From Flavobacterium croceum DSM 17960 (lineage in GTDB: Bacteria; Bacteroidota; Bacteroidia; Flavobacteriales; Flavobacteriaceae): a stretch of 64,000 nt of DNA. The position numbers and the translations under genes are program-made. This document shows positions 42,963 through 51,360 of this stretch, one piece after another (position 1 is the first letter of the stretch; each line of letters opens with the position of its first letter). The notes below the pieces were generated by a model that saw nothing but the letters and a program-made list of their open reading frames with translations, was not told the DNA's origin and made no database searches. The stretch is taken from the NCBI RefSeq assembly GCF_002917885.1, contig NZ_PQNY01000003.1, positions 1 through 64,000 of the forward strand, in the 5' to 3' direction.

Positions 42963-43868
42963 TTAATGGGTTACGACTATTTTTCTGCTCGGAAGTTTCA
43001 CAGGAGCTAATCCCGATTTCAAAATAATTCGCTGACCTCTTTCGCCTGCTATAAAGGATGCAAAACCAATTCCTAAACCTTCATAACCTTGACAATTGAT
43101 AAAATACAAATCGCGTGCCAAAGGATAACTCTTAGTTACCAAATTTTCTTGAGAAGGGTAAATATATTGCGTTTTTCTGAAATCTTTAACACTTAAAACG
43201 GATATTTTATCAATATATTGCTCAACTTCTGAACTAGGTTGCACCAACCAATTCAATCCAATAATACCAATCATGTTTGAATTTTCCGAAACATATTTAA
43301 TAACTTCGTTATTGTTTTTAAACGAATAAATATCTTTTTCGGGAAGTTTTTGCAAATTGAATTTTTTTAAAAGAAAAGAAACCGTACTTGAGTTTAAATT
43401 ATCAAAAACCAAACCTTTTACTTTTGTTCTATCTCCTTCAAAAAACAATTTTAAGTCTTCTAATGCAATAAGCGTGTCCTTCTCTTTTTTATTTCTAATC
43501 AATGTAACAGCATCTATAGCTATTGGCGTTTGTTGCGGATAAATTGTTTTAGACTGAAAATATTTACGTTCTTGCGCTGTTAATGCACGAGCCATAACGG
43601 CAGTATTAGCTTTTTTATCAACAAGACTTTGAAGAATTTCATTTTCAGATAATGGCAACAATTGTAGCTTGGCATTATAAGTGTTTTCAAAAACTGCTTG
43701 TTGGTCTTCAACTATAGGTTGCAAACTTTCGTCTACAGCAATCGATAGTTTACCTGTAAGTATCGTATCTGACTGTTGTTTTTTGTTTGTATTATTACAA
43801 GACCATGTAATTGATACTAAAACAATTAAAGCTGATAAAACTTTAAACCAAGAGTTCTTATTCATCAT
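42963..43868 (-). CDS. PstS-like periplasmic substrate-binding lipoprotein
   Basis: The 301-aa product starts MMNKNSWFKVLSALIVLVSI and runs into a lipobox TWSCNN. Either of two adjacent ATGs may be used. The mature protein has the type 2 periplasmic binding fold of PstS-like proteins: LSIAVDESLQPIVEDQQAVF near the start, TVSFLLKKFN in the middle and GERGQRIILKSGLAPVKLPS at the end. No ABC transporter genes are beside it, so it may serve as a sensor or a partner of the TonB system instead of feeding a permease. It overlaps the preceding small membrane gene by 11 bp. Confidence 0.82.
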   Translation of the reverse strand: MMNKNSWFKVLSALIVLVSITWSCNNTNKKQQSDTILTGKLSIAVDESLQPIVEDQQAVFENTYNAKLQLLPLSENEILQSLVDKKANTAVMARALTAQERKYFQSKTIYPQQTPIAIDAVTLIRNKKEKDTLIALEDLKLFFEGDRTKVKGLVFDNLNSSTVSFLLKKFNLQKLPEKDIYSFKNNNEVIKYVSENSNMIGIIGLNWLVQPSSEVEQYIDKISVLSVKDFRKTQYIYPSQENLVTKSYPLARDLYFINCQGYEGLGIGFASFIAGERGQRIILKSGLAPVKLPSRKIVVTH

Positions 43869-44091
43869 TATTAGACTTCATTAATCTTAAAAAACGTATA
43901 AAGGAATAAATTATTAAAACAATTCCCAAAACATAACGCCATTTTTGAGGAATATTTAACGGTATACTTTTTACAAACATAATCATACAACCTAGTATGA
44001 AATAGCATAAAAAAAACAACATTCCTATAAATAGAAGAAATCGCTCTTTTAGCGATTTCTTCATAAAGTTATTCCAAAACTTACTAAGCAT
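43858..44091 (-). CDS. Small two-helix membrane protein, hypothetical
   Basis: The 77-aa product has two predicted membrane helices, at about 18-40 (FLLFIGMLFFLCYFILGCMI) and 50-68 (WRYVLGIVLIIYSFIRFL). A basic N-terminus and an acidic tail flank them. It lies 8 bp after tonB and overlaps the start of the binding-protein gene by 11 bp, so translation is probably coupled. I know of no functional name. Its fixed place in this operon suggests a part in the TonB complex, which is inference. Confidence 0.75.
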   Translation of the reverse strand: MLSKFWNNFMKKSLKERFLLFIGMLFFLCYFILGCMIMFVKSIPLNIPQKWRYVLGIVLIIYSFIRFLRLMKSNNDE

Positions 44092-44099
44092 AGAAGTTT

Positions 44100-44924
44100 T
44101 TATTCTTCTGGTGTTTGAATAGTAATTGGCAATTGATATCTACAAGCTACCTTGCGACCATTTTGTTCTGCCGGAATCCATTTTGGACATTTTCTAAGCA
44201 CTTTTTCTGCTTCTTTTCCTGTTCCAAAACCAATATCTTTAATGGCTTTCACTTCAGATATTGAACCGTCTTTATCAACTAAGAACGATACGATAACTTT
44301 ACCATTTAAACCTGGTTCTCCAATAGCCTCTACATCATAATTTTTACCTACAAAAGCGTAAAACTTAGCGATACCTCCTGGGAATTCAGGTGCTTGCTCT
44401 ACCCCCGACATATCGTAAACTTTATTATCATCTTCGTCTTCAACTTTTTTACGCTCATCTCCTTTTCCATAATCGTTAGACATATCAAAGTCTTTTGTTG
44501 GATCGCCTTTTACATCTTTATCAGCAACTTTTTTATCCTTTAAGTCGTCAATTTTTTGAATTTCTTCGGTAACATCTTCTTTTTTGGCAACCACAGGTTT
44601 CACAAATTTCACTTGATCAATTGGTGGTGGCGGTGGTGGTGGTGGAGTTTTAGGTATTTCTTTTGGTTTTTCTTTCTCTTTTGGAGGAATTTTATCTAAT
44701 TTAACTTTAGTAATCGCCAAATCTTCATCTCCTGACCCTGCTTTACTCAAAACATCTAAGATTTTTGGAGTAGCAATTGCAAATCCAAAAATTATTGTTC
44801 CTACAAGTAAAGCAATTAAATTGGTCTTGGTACTTGTCATTCTTAAGTCGTATGCGCCATAACTCTTGTTACGTCCTTCAAAAACGATGTCTAACCACTG
44901 TTTTTTAAATAGATCTGCTTTCAT
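44100..44924 (-). CDS. tonB: TonB family energy transducer
   Basis: The 274-aa product has a cytoplasmic N-terminus with NKSYGAYDLR and one membrane helix near 33-53 (LIALLVGTIIFGFAIATPKI). A Pro/Lys-rich periplasmic spacer with eight consecutive Pro (about 89-96) follows. The C-terminal TonB domain runs from GVEQAPEFPGGIAKFYAFVG to WIPAEQNGRKVACRYQLPIT. TonB carries the proton-motive energy harvested by ExbB-ExbD to outer-membrane receptors. The ELYGAY/NKSYGAYDLR start is the usual Bacteroidetes form. It lies directly downstream of exbB and two exbD genes. Confidence 0.95.
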   Translation of the reverse strand: MKADLFKKQWLDIVFEGRNKSYGAYDLRMTSTKTNLIALLVGTIIFGFAIATPKILDVLSKAGSGDEDLAITKVKLDKIPPKEKEKPKEIPKTPPPPPPPPIDQVKFVKPVVAKKEDVTEEIQKIDDLKDKKVADKDVKGDPTKDFDMSNDYGKGDERKKVEDEDDNKVYDMSGVEQAPEFPGGIAKFYAFVGKNYDVEAIGEPGLNGKVIVSFLVDKDGSISEVKAIKDIGFGTGKEAEKVLRKCPKWIPAEQNGRKVACRYQLPITIQTPEE

Positions 44925-44954
44925 TTTTTTCTAAAAATTTATATTAAACAAGAA

Positions 44955-45515
44955 TTATTTTGATATTTCTGCTGCGATTTGCTTTTCTTTTGCGTTGTCA
45001 AAATCATTAACAATTGCATAGGTTGGCACTGCACAGATAGCCATTTCATCCAAAATATCTACTAAATTTCTGTACGTAGATGTTTTGGTAGGTTTAATAA
45101 TAACGATAAGACCTTTTTTAGGATCTCCAACAATTTCGGGCACTTCTTTTACTTTTTTAAGTAGTGTTTTACGAATACCATCTTTACCATATTTATCTTT
45201 AGTAGGTGGTATTATTGGAGTTTCTGCTAAACCCATAAACCATGTCATTTGGTTATTTTTACCCAAAATAACAGTCATCGTTCTACGTTCATCAACATTT
45301 ATATCTTCCTGTTCTTCATTTGGATCTGTCTTTTTATCAGGAAGATTCAAATTCATAGACTGTGGTTTTGATAATGAGGTTGTTAACATAAAGAATGTAA
45401 TCAAAAGGAAAGCCAAATCTACCATAGCAGTCAAATCTACTTTAGCATTTTGCTTTTTACTTCTTACCTTGCCACCTTTTTTGCCTTCGTCGCCTCCGGT
45501 ATTTAATTCAGCCAT
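44955..45515 (-). CDS. exbD: ExbD/TolR family biopolymer transporter (second copy)
   Basis: The 186-aa product has one membrane helix with the functional Asp in VDLTAMVDLAFLLITFFMLT. A periplasmic domain follows, including MTVILGKNNQMTW and LIVIIKPTKTSTYRNLVDIL. ExbD forms the proton path with ExbB. The N-terminus is Gly/Lys-rich (NTGGDEGKKGGKVRSKKQNA). It lies 17 bp after the first exbD, as is normal in Bacteroidetes, where two unequal ExbD proteins are encoded in tandem. Confidence 0.94.
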   Translation of the reverse strand: MAELNTGGDEGKKGGKVRSKKQNAKVDLTAMVDLAFLLITFFMLTTSLSKPQSMNLNLPDKKTDPNEEQEDINVDERRTMTVILGKNNQMTWFMGLAETPIIPPTKDKYGKDGIRKTLLKKVKEVPEIVGDPKKGLIVIIKPTKTSTYRNLVDILDEMAICAVPTYAIVNDFDNAKEKQIAAEISK

Positions 45516-45532
45516 TTTCTTTCTTGTTAATA

Positions 45533-46180
45533 TTAATAATTCTTACCTCTTAAACCAGTAACCAAATCAAAAGTATTGATTTTTTGTTCTTGTAAAATAT
45601 CCATTACATTTTTAATTTTTGGATACTGTAATTTTGCATCACCTTTTACAGCGAAGTTAAGCTCTTTTTTGGTGTTACCCAAGTCGATATAAGCTTGTCT
45701 AGCAGCATATATCCATTCATATAATTGGTTTTTGGTGTCGCCCTCTACGTGTGGAATAGTATCATAAGGAACTCCTGTTTGTACACCAGCACGGTTACGC
45801 TCAGAACTTTTCATTTTTATAATACTTCTAACCCCTTCTACAGGAACACCAAAACTTTCCATTAATGCAAACTGATCTTTTTCCTCTTGACTAAATTCAG
45901 GCAACTTGTATTTTAGTTGCATAATTTCTAAAGTCTTTCTTCTCAAATCTCTGCCTTTTATATCAACAAAAATAGTTCCTTTGTTAGATACAGTTACTAC
46001 AAACAAATCTGTTTCGGGTAGCTTTGCTTTTACAGTTGAACTAGGAGCATCTACAGTAACTGGTTCTGGCACTTTGGCAGTTGCAGTAAGAATAAAGAAA
46101 GTAAGCAAAAGGAAAGCCACATCACACATAGCGGTCATGTCTATAGATGTTGCTTTTTTGGACATTTTTATTTTAGCCAT
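45533..46180 (-). CDS. exbD: ExbD/TolR family biopolymer transporter (first copy)
   Basis: The 215-aa product begins MAKIKMSKKATSIDMTAMCD, with the membrane helix MCDVAFLLLTFFILTATAKV carrying the conserved Asp. The periplasmic part is longer than in the second copy (GVRSIIKMKSSERNRAGVQT, then LNFAVKGDAKLQYPKIKNVM). It works with ExbB in proton-driven energisation of TonB. The two ExbD proteins differ clearly in sequence, so they may form a mixed dimer in the ExbB pentamer; that is inference. Confidence 0.94.
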   Translation of the reverse strand: MAKIKMSKKATSIDMTAMCDVAFLLLTFFILTATAKVPEPVTVDAPSSTVKAKLPETDLFVVTVSNKGTIFVDIKGRDLRRKTLEIMQLKYKLPEFSQEEKDQFALMESFGVPVEGVRSIIKMKSSERNRAGVQTGVPYDTIPHVEGDTKNQLYEWIYAARQAYIDLGNTKKELNFAVKGDAKLQYPKIKNVMDILQEQKINTFDLVTGLRGKNY

Positions 46181-46217
46181 AATTCCCTTTTCTTATTTAA
46201 ACGATTTTCTTACTTAA

Positions 46218-47036
46218 TTATTTTAATGAACCTCTCATTTTTCTATAGGTATTTACAAGTGCTGTAGCAGCCTCGTCTATAGAATATGTAAGTGTATCTA
46301 TTTTTGATGTGAACAAATTGTAAGTAATGATAGCCAAAGCCGAAGTAGAAATACCTGTTGCGGTATTGATAAGCGCCTCCGAAATACCATTTGCTAATGC
46401 TGCCTGATCAGGAGTACCTGCTGTAGCTAAAGCAGCAAAAGACTTAATCATACCCGTTACTGTACCTAATAAACCCGCTAATGTACCCAAAGATACTAAT
46501 GTAGAAAGGATTGTCATGTGTTTTTCTAACATTGGCATTTCAAGAGATGTAGCTTCTTCTACTTCTTTGTGAATCATTTCTGCTGCTTCTTCGCTAGTAA
46601 AACCTTCTTTTTTAACATCTTGGTATTTTACTAAACCTGCTTTAATAGCGTTAGCTACTGATCCTTTTTGTTTATCACAAGCAGAAATAGCATCTTCAAT
46701 ATTTCCTGTAGCTATGTTAGATTGAACTTTTTTCATAAAAGTATCTAAATTTCCTGCTCCAGAAGCTTTAGATATAACAAAGAAACGCTCTATTGAAAAA
46801 GTAATTACCATCAATAAACAGCCCATTAAAACTGGAACAATTGGACCTCCTTTATAAATAATAGCTAGAACACTTCCGTTAAGTGGTTCACCACCAACTA
46901 TACCGTTTTGAAAATTACTAGAATTTCCCATAATGAATTTCCAAATTATCCAACCGATTAAAATACATGCTAAAATGATTACAAAAGAAATCATTCCTCC
47001 ACTGTTAGATCCGTTGTCTTTTTTTACGTTTGCCAT
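46218..47036 (-). CDS. exbB: MotA/TolQ/ExbB proton channel family protein
   Basis: The 272-aa product has an N-terminal membrane helix (MISFVIILACILIGWIIWKF), another at about 65-85 (PIVPVLMGCLLMVITFSIER), and the family signature LVSLGTLAGLLGTVTGMIKS. EALINTATGISTSALAIITY follows. It forms the proton channel that drives TonB. It is the first gene of the seven-gene operon running from 47036 to 41265, and its upstream region contains the operon promoter at 47100-47107. Confidence 0.95.
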   Translation of the reverse strand: MANVKKDNGSNSGGMISFVIILACILIGWIIWKFIMGNSSNFQNGIVGGEPLNGSVLAIIYKGGPIVPVLMGCLLMVITFSIERFFVISKASGAGNLDTFMKKVQSNIATGNIEDAISACDKQKGSVANAIKAGLVKYQDVKKEGFTSEEAAEMIHKEVEEATSLEMPMLEKHMTILSTLVSLGTLAGLLGTVTGMIKSFAALATAGTPDQAALANGISEALINTATGISTSALAIITYNLFTSKIDTLTYSIDEAATALVNTYRKMRGSLK

Positions 47037-47409
47037 TTTTTTAAATTTTTAAGTTTTTAATAATTATAAGTTTTAGTTGTTAATAAACTTGAATAGGAGC
47101 AAATATATAGTATTCGTTGTAATAAAAAAACTTTTTTTTTGCACAAAATATTACTCAATACATATTGTTTGTGTTGTTGAATAAGATTTCAATTCATTCT
47201 GATGAATTAAAATAAAAGCAAACATTTTGTATATTAACACTTTATACAAAACGAAATTAAAGCGTATTTAGTATGTTGGATTTTAATTAGATAACAAAAA
47301 AATAACATCCAAAAAAATCACCTCATAATTTCTGTATATGGTGATAAATGAAAAAATCTTACCTTGCAGAATCAATTTTTATTTCTAAATAACATTTATA
47401 TACAACATT
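47037..47409. other. 373-bp divergent intergenic region
   Basis: It separates the leftward exbB operon from the rightward HerA-like gene. It is very AT-rich. The only element I can support is the minus-strand -7 box at 47100-47107. A small palindrome AATTCAT/ATGAATT lies at about 47191-47208. I see no credible frame and no structured RNA. Confidence 0.6.
47100..47107 (-). promoter_or_regulatory. Bacteroidetes -7 promoter element of the exbB operon
   Basis: The minus strand reads TATATTTG, a full TAnnTTTG match, 63 bp upstream of the exbB start. Confidence 0.5.
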
Positions 47410-48930
47410 ATGAGCAATTTAGATAAATTTATTTCTACACTATCTGATGGTTATGCTGCCAAAGGAGATTTTATTGTTCTAGGCGCCGCTATGCTCGATG
47501 GAAATCCAGTACCTGAGGCATCGGTAAAAATTCCATTAAAAACACTAAACCGTCACGGACTAATAGCTGGAGCTACCGGAACAGGAAAAACCAAAACGAT
47601 ACAAGTTTTATCTGAACAGCTTTCTAGCAAAGGTATTCCTGTTGTAATGATGGATATAAAAGGGGATTTTTCTGGAATTGCCAAAGAAGGAGAAGAAAAA
47701 GCTTTTATTACCGAAAGGCATCAAAAAATTGGAATTCCTTACCAAACTAAAAGTTTTCCTGTAGAGTTAATGTCACTCTCTTCGCAAAATGGTGTGCGAT
47801 TGCGTGCTACTTTATCTGAATTTGGACCTGTATTGTTTTCTAGAATACTCGATTTAAACGATACACAAGCTGGTGTAATGGCCGTAATTTTTAAATATTG
47901 TGATGACAATAGCTTACCTCTTTTGGATTTAAAAGATATTAAAAAAGTACTCAACTATATTACGGAAGAAGGTAAAGAAGAAATAGCCGAAAATTATGGC
48001 AAAATATCTACAGCTACCACTGGAACTATTTTGAGAAAAATTATAGAAATTGAACAGCAAGGTGGCGATATTTTTTTTGGTGAAAAATCGTTTGAAATTG
48101 ATGATTTAATGCGTATTGATGAAAATGGGCAAGGCTATGTAAGTATTATTAGGCTTAATGATATTCAAGACAAACCAAAACTATTTTCTACATTTATGTT
48201 AAGTCTATTGGCAGAAATTTATCAGAAAATGCCCGAAAAAGGCGATGTAGAACAACCCGAATTGGTGTTTTTTATAGATGAAGCTCACCTTATTTTTGAT
48301 GAAGCAAGCAAAGTATTACTCGATCAAATTGAAACTATAATTAAACTGATTCGATCTAAAGGTATTGGAATTTATTTTATCACTCAAAACCCTATGGATA
48401 TTCCAAAAGGAGTTTTGGCTCAATTGGGTTTAAAAATTCAACATGCGCTTAGAGCTTTTACCGCCAATGATAGACAAGCTATAAAACAAACTGCAGACAA
48501 CTACCCTATTTCTGAATTTTATACTACAGACGAATTAATAACATCTTTGGGCATAGGAGAAGCTTTGGTAACAGCACTCAACGAAAAAGGCATACCTACG
48601 CCACTAGCGGCTACTATGCTTCGTTCTCCTATGAGTAGAATGGATATTTTGACAGATGAAGAAATAGCCGAAATAAATGCTGTTTCTAAACTGGTAAAAA
48701 AATATGCTGAAGAGATTGATCGGGAAAGTGCTTATGAATTGTTGAACAAAAAACTAGAAGAGGCACAAAAAGCAGCCGAAGAACAAGCAACTATTGAAGA
48801 AACTAGCCAGCAAGAATCTAAAGAACCTGGTATGCTAGAAACAGTGGGCAAATCTGTTGCAAAAGTTGTAACAAGTGCTAGCTTTATAAGAGGAGCTTTT
48901 AGTGTGCTGATGAAAATGATGAAGAAATAA
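47410..48930 (+). CDS. HerA-like helicase/ATPase, DUF853 family
   Basis: The 506-aa product has Walker A AGATGTGKT at residues 53-61 and Walker B LVFFIDEAHLIF near 279-290. It also has the sensor block GIGIYFITQNPMDIPKGVLA and the Arg-finger-like LRAFTANDRQAIK. The N-terminal LGAAMLDGNPVPEASVKIPL is the DUF853 start. The family resembles the HerA/FtsK class of DNA-pumping ATPases, though a cellular role for DUF853 is not settled. The last 70 residues are a charged helix plus a basic hydrophobic tail (FIRGAFSVLMKMMKK). No NurA-type nuclease gene adjoins it, so it is unlikely to be the archaeal-type HerA-NurA pair. Confidence 0.9.
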   Translation: MSNLDKFISTLSDGYAAKGDFIVLGAAMLDGNPVPEASVKIPLKTLNRHGLIAGATGTGKTKTIQVLSEQLSSKGIPVVMMDIKGDFSGIAKEGEEKAFITERHQKIGIPYQTKSFPVELMSLSSQNGVRLRATLSEFGPVLFSRILDLNDTQAGVMAVIFKYCDDNSLPLLDLKDIKKVLNYITEEGKEEIAENYGKISTATTGTILRKIIEIEQQGGDIFFGEKSFEIDDLMRIDENGQGYVSIIRLNDIQDKPKLFSTFMLSLLAEIYQKMPEKGDVEQPELVFFIDEAHLIFDEASKVLLDQIETIIKLIRSKGIGIYFITQNPMDIPKGVLAQLGLKIQHALRAFTANDRQAIKQTADNYPISEFYTTDELITSLGIGEALVTALNEKGIPTPLAATMLRSPMSRMDILTDEEIAEINAVSKLVKKYAEEIDRESAYELLNKKLEEAQKAAEEQATIEETSQQESKEPGMLETVGKSVAKVVTSASFIRGAFSVLMKMMKK

Positions 48931-49032
48931 GAATTTGATTTGCTCTAAAAATTTGAAAAAACACATCATTGAAACAAAACTTTTATTGAAGAAATGCAAT
49001 ATCAAAAGTACGTTTTAATAAAATAAATACCC

Positions 49033-49401
49033 ATGAAAGGTTACATTACCGTAGGACTACTTATACTTTCTAATATTTTTATGACTTTGGCATGGTATGG
49101 TCATTTAAAATTTAAAGAATTAAAATGGTTTGAAAACGCAGGACTTATTACTATTGTACTACTAAGTTGGGGCATGGCTTTGTTTGAATATTTTTTTCAA
49201 GTTCCGGCCAATAGAATAGGTTACGAGGGCAATGGTGGCCCGTTTAGTTTATTACAGCTTAAAATAATTCAGGAAGTGATTACTTTGGTAACGTTTGTAA
49301 CTTTTTCGTTTTTATTTTTTAAGAATGAAACACTGCGTTGGAACCATTTGGTTGCTATGTGTTTTTTGGTTCTAGCTGTGTATTTTATGTTTAAGAAATA
49401 A
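49033..49401 (+). CDS. DMT family (DUF486) membrane protein
   Basis: The 122-residue protein has four predicted membrane helices. The first contains LLILSNIFMTLAWYGHLKFK and the second LITIVLLSWGMALFEYFFQV. The family block PANRIGYEGNGGPFSLLQLK and KIIQEVITLVTFVTFSFLFF follow. The motif and length fit DUF486, a small drug/metabolite-transporter-like family of unknown substrate. It precedes the cupin gene by 33 bp on the same strand. Confidence 0.88.
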   Translation: MKGYITVGLLILSNIFMTLAWYGHLKFKELKWFENAGLITIVLLSWGMALFEYFFQVPANRIGYEGNGGPFSLLQLKIIQEVITLVTFVTFSFLFFKNETLRWNHLVAMCFLVLAVYFMFKK

Positions 49402-49434
49402 GATAATAGAAAAAAGATTGATGAAATAGATTTT

Positions 49435-49803
49435 ATGAAAAAATACCTCATTCAAAAAAATCCTTTTGTAGTACCTACAACCGATGGAAAATTAATTGAA
49501 GAACATCATGGAAAGGTAGCAACCCAAAACAATGCTATTTCAATTGCGCATATGGTAGCACCGCCCAAGTGGAGCGAACCTTTTCAAACACCCGAATTTG
49601 ATGAATACACGTATATTATTTCGGGTAAAAAACAATTTATTATTGACGATGATATTGTTGTTTTAGAAAAAGGTCAATCGATTAAAATTGAAGCAAATAC
49701 TCGTGTGCAATATTCAAATCCGTTTGACGAGCCTTGCGAATATATTGCTATTTGTACTCCTGCTTTTGATTTTAACAAAGTACATCGTGAACAAGAAGAA
49801 TAG
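49435..49803 (+). CDS. Cupin domain-containing protein
   Basis: The 122-aa protein is a single cupin barrel. WSEPFQTPEFDEYTYIISGK contains the first motif with E and Y positions in place of some His, and DEPCEYIAICTPAFDFNK is the second. Only part of the usual two-His-one-Glu metal site is visible. The substrate is unknown. It lies near the tryptophan-degrading genes on the opposite strand, but it is shorter than 3-hydroxyanthranilate dioxygenase and lacks that family's signatures. It is therefore not named so. Confidence 0.78.
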   Translation: MKKYLIQKNPFVVPTTDGKLIEEHHGKVATQNNAISIAHMVAPPKWSEPFQTPEFDEYTYIISGKKQFIIDDDIVVLEKGQSIKIEANTRVQYSNPFDEPCEYIAICTPAFDFNKVHREQEE

Positions 49804-49932
49804 CCCAGATTGTAGTGAAAAGCCTTTTTTATGGAAAACTACTTTTTGTTGTTTTTAAAAAGCGACACCAGAAGCTCTTTTAAAAACGTACAAAATGGGT
49901 TTGGAATAAAAAAGCTTGAAACGAAAAGCTGG
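49802..49932. repeat. Degenerate flavobacterial extragenic repeat element
   Basis: The stretch begins AGCCCAGATTGTAGTGAAAA (49802-49821) and ends AGCTTGAAACGAAAAGCTGG (49913-49932), with T-rich sequence between. This is the layout of a repeat often found after flavobacterial genes, whose ends read approximately AGCCCGGAT-GAAG-GGAAA and GAAACGGAAAGCGGG. This copy has drifted. Its copy number in the genome cannot be tested here. Confidence 0.4.
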
Positions 49933-49947
49933 AATGGCTTCTTAAAA

Positions 49948-51288
49948 CTATGTTAGAAGTGAAATGATTTTTTGCTCTACTTCGTTTGAGTTCCATTTTT
50001 GTTCGATGTTTTCTATTTGCATTACTTCTTCCATAATTTTATTTTGAAAATCGCCTATGGCCAATGCTTCAGAATAGGGTTGCAAACTAAATGTTACACG
50101 GCTGTAAAGAGGCATCCATTTATCGGGGTGCTTATCGGAAAACCATTTTTCTATTTTCTTTTGAAGTAAGAATTTTTCATCGGCGGTTTTTGAACTCATT
50201 TCTACAAAATTTCTTCGAGAAAGTTCTGCTATCGCATCGGCATTTGGTTTACGAGACTTTTGATATTCTGCAAAAATTGTGTTCCAATCGTCGCCAAATT
50301 TCAAAATGAATTCGTTTAAAATGGTAATGTCTTCAAAACCTGCATTCATACCATGCCCGTAAAAAGGAACGATGGCGTGAGCAGAATCGCCTATTAAAGC
50401 AACTTTGTCTTGATAAGCCCACGGATAACATTTCATAATGGCTAGATAGCTTGTAGGGTTTTTGAAGAAATCTTTTACCAAATCGGGAATAACTTCTTTA
50501 GTATCTGGAAAATAATTGGCAAAGAAAGACACCAATGTCGCTTCGTCTTTTAGTTGTTCAAAAGAGTTTTCGCCCTCAAAAGGCATAAATAATGTACAGG
50601 TAAAACTTCCGTCTAAATTTGCTAAAGCCATTAGCATAAAATTACCTCTAGGCCATATATGTAGTGAGTTTTTGTCTATTTTATGTGTGCCATCTGTATT
50701 GGCAGGAATATGCAATTCTTTGTAGCCCAGCTTCATAAACTCTTGCGAGTAATCAAACATCGATTGGCGTTGCATTCTGTGGCGTATTCTTGAAAAAGCA
50801 CCGTCTGCACCAAACACCAAATCGTACTTTAGCTCAGTCCATTCGCCTTGTTCGGTTTCTCCTTCGTACAGTGTGGCTGTTGCCAAAGATACATCCCAAA
50901 TTTTTCTGTTAAAAAAGAATTCTGCTCCTGCATTTTCGGCTAAATCAATCATTTTGCGGTTTAAAACCCCTCTTGATAAAGAAAAAATTGCTTCGCCATC
51001 TTTGCCATAATACTGGTAATTTAGTTTGTCATCTTGCAAGTGTATAGCTCTTTTGTCTACAGGAATTCCTATTTTTTTAATTTCGTGTTCTAAGCCTATA
51101 TCTTGTAGCGTTTTCCAGCCTCTGTTGGACATAACGAGGTTTATAGATCGCCCCGAAAACTCTACAGTTCTTATATCGGGACTTCTGTCAAATACATGTA
51201 CTGTATGCCCTTGTTTTTTTAAGTATATTGCCAATAATGTTCCAACTAATCCAGAACCTACAATGGCTATTTTTTTGGGAGTTTGCAT
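49948..51288 (-). CDS. kmo: Kynurenine 3-monooxygenase
   Basis: The 446-aa flavoprotein has the FAD dinucleotide motif IAIVGSGLVGTLLAIYLKKQ at the start and FDRSPDIR after it. The ribose/FAD motif VALIGDSAHAIVPFYGHGMN follows in the middle. FGADGAFSRIRHRMQ and YKELHIPANTDGTH match kynurenine hydroxylases. It hydroxylates kynurenine to 3-hydroxykynurenine with NADPH and O2, in tryptophan breakdown or de novo NAD synthesis. Kynureninase, the next enzyme, is encoded 4 kb away on the same strand. A CATCTTTG sequence on the minus strand at 51347-51354 is a near match to the -7 box. Confidence 0.93.
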   Translation of the reverse strand: MQTPKKIAIVGSGLVGTLLAIYLKKQGHTVHVFDRSPDIRTVEFSGRSINLVMSNRGWKTLQDIGLEHEIKKIGIPVDKRAIHLQDDKLNYQYYGKDGEAIFSLSRGVLNRKMIDLAENAGAEFFFNRKIWDVSLATATLYEGETEQGEWTELKYDLVFGADGAFSRIRHRMQRQSMFDYSQEFMKLGYKELHIPANTDGTHKIDKNSLHIWPRGNFMLMALANLDGSFTCTLFMPFEGENSFEQLKDEATLVSFFANYFPDTKEVIPDLVKDFFKNPTSYLAIMKCYPWAYQDKVALIGDSAHAIVPFYGHGMNAGFEDITILNEFILKFGDDWNTIFAEYQKSRKPNADAIAELSRRNFVEMSSKTADEKFLLQKKIEKWFSDKHPDKWMPLYSRVTFSLQPYSEALAIGDFQNKIMEEVMQIENIEQKWNSNEVEQKIISLLT

Positions 51289-51360
51289 TACCTATTTGTG
51301 AATTACAAATTAAAATTACGACTCGATATGCTCTATTTGAGAACAGCAAAGATGCGCAAT

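Noticed and set aside
45085..45561. 158-codon open frame on the plus strand
   Set aside because: It lies opposite the second exbD gene, has no family-like sequence and is explained as an antisense shadow.
47410..48930. HerA-NurA defence or repair pair
   Set aside because: The ATPase fits DUF853 and no NurA-like or Sir2-like partner gene is adjacent.
49435..49803. 3-hydroxyanthranilate dioxygenase
   Set aside because: The cupin is only 122 aa and lacks that family's motifs, although its neighbourhood would have suited such a gene.
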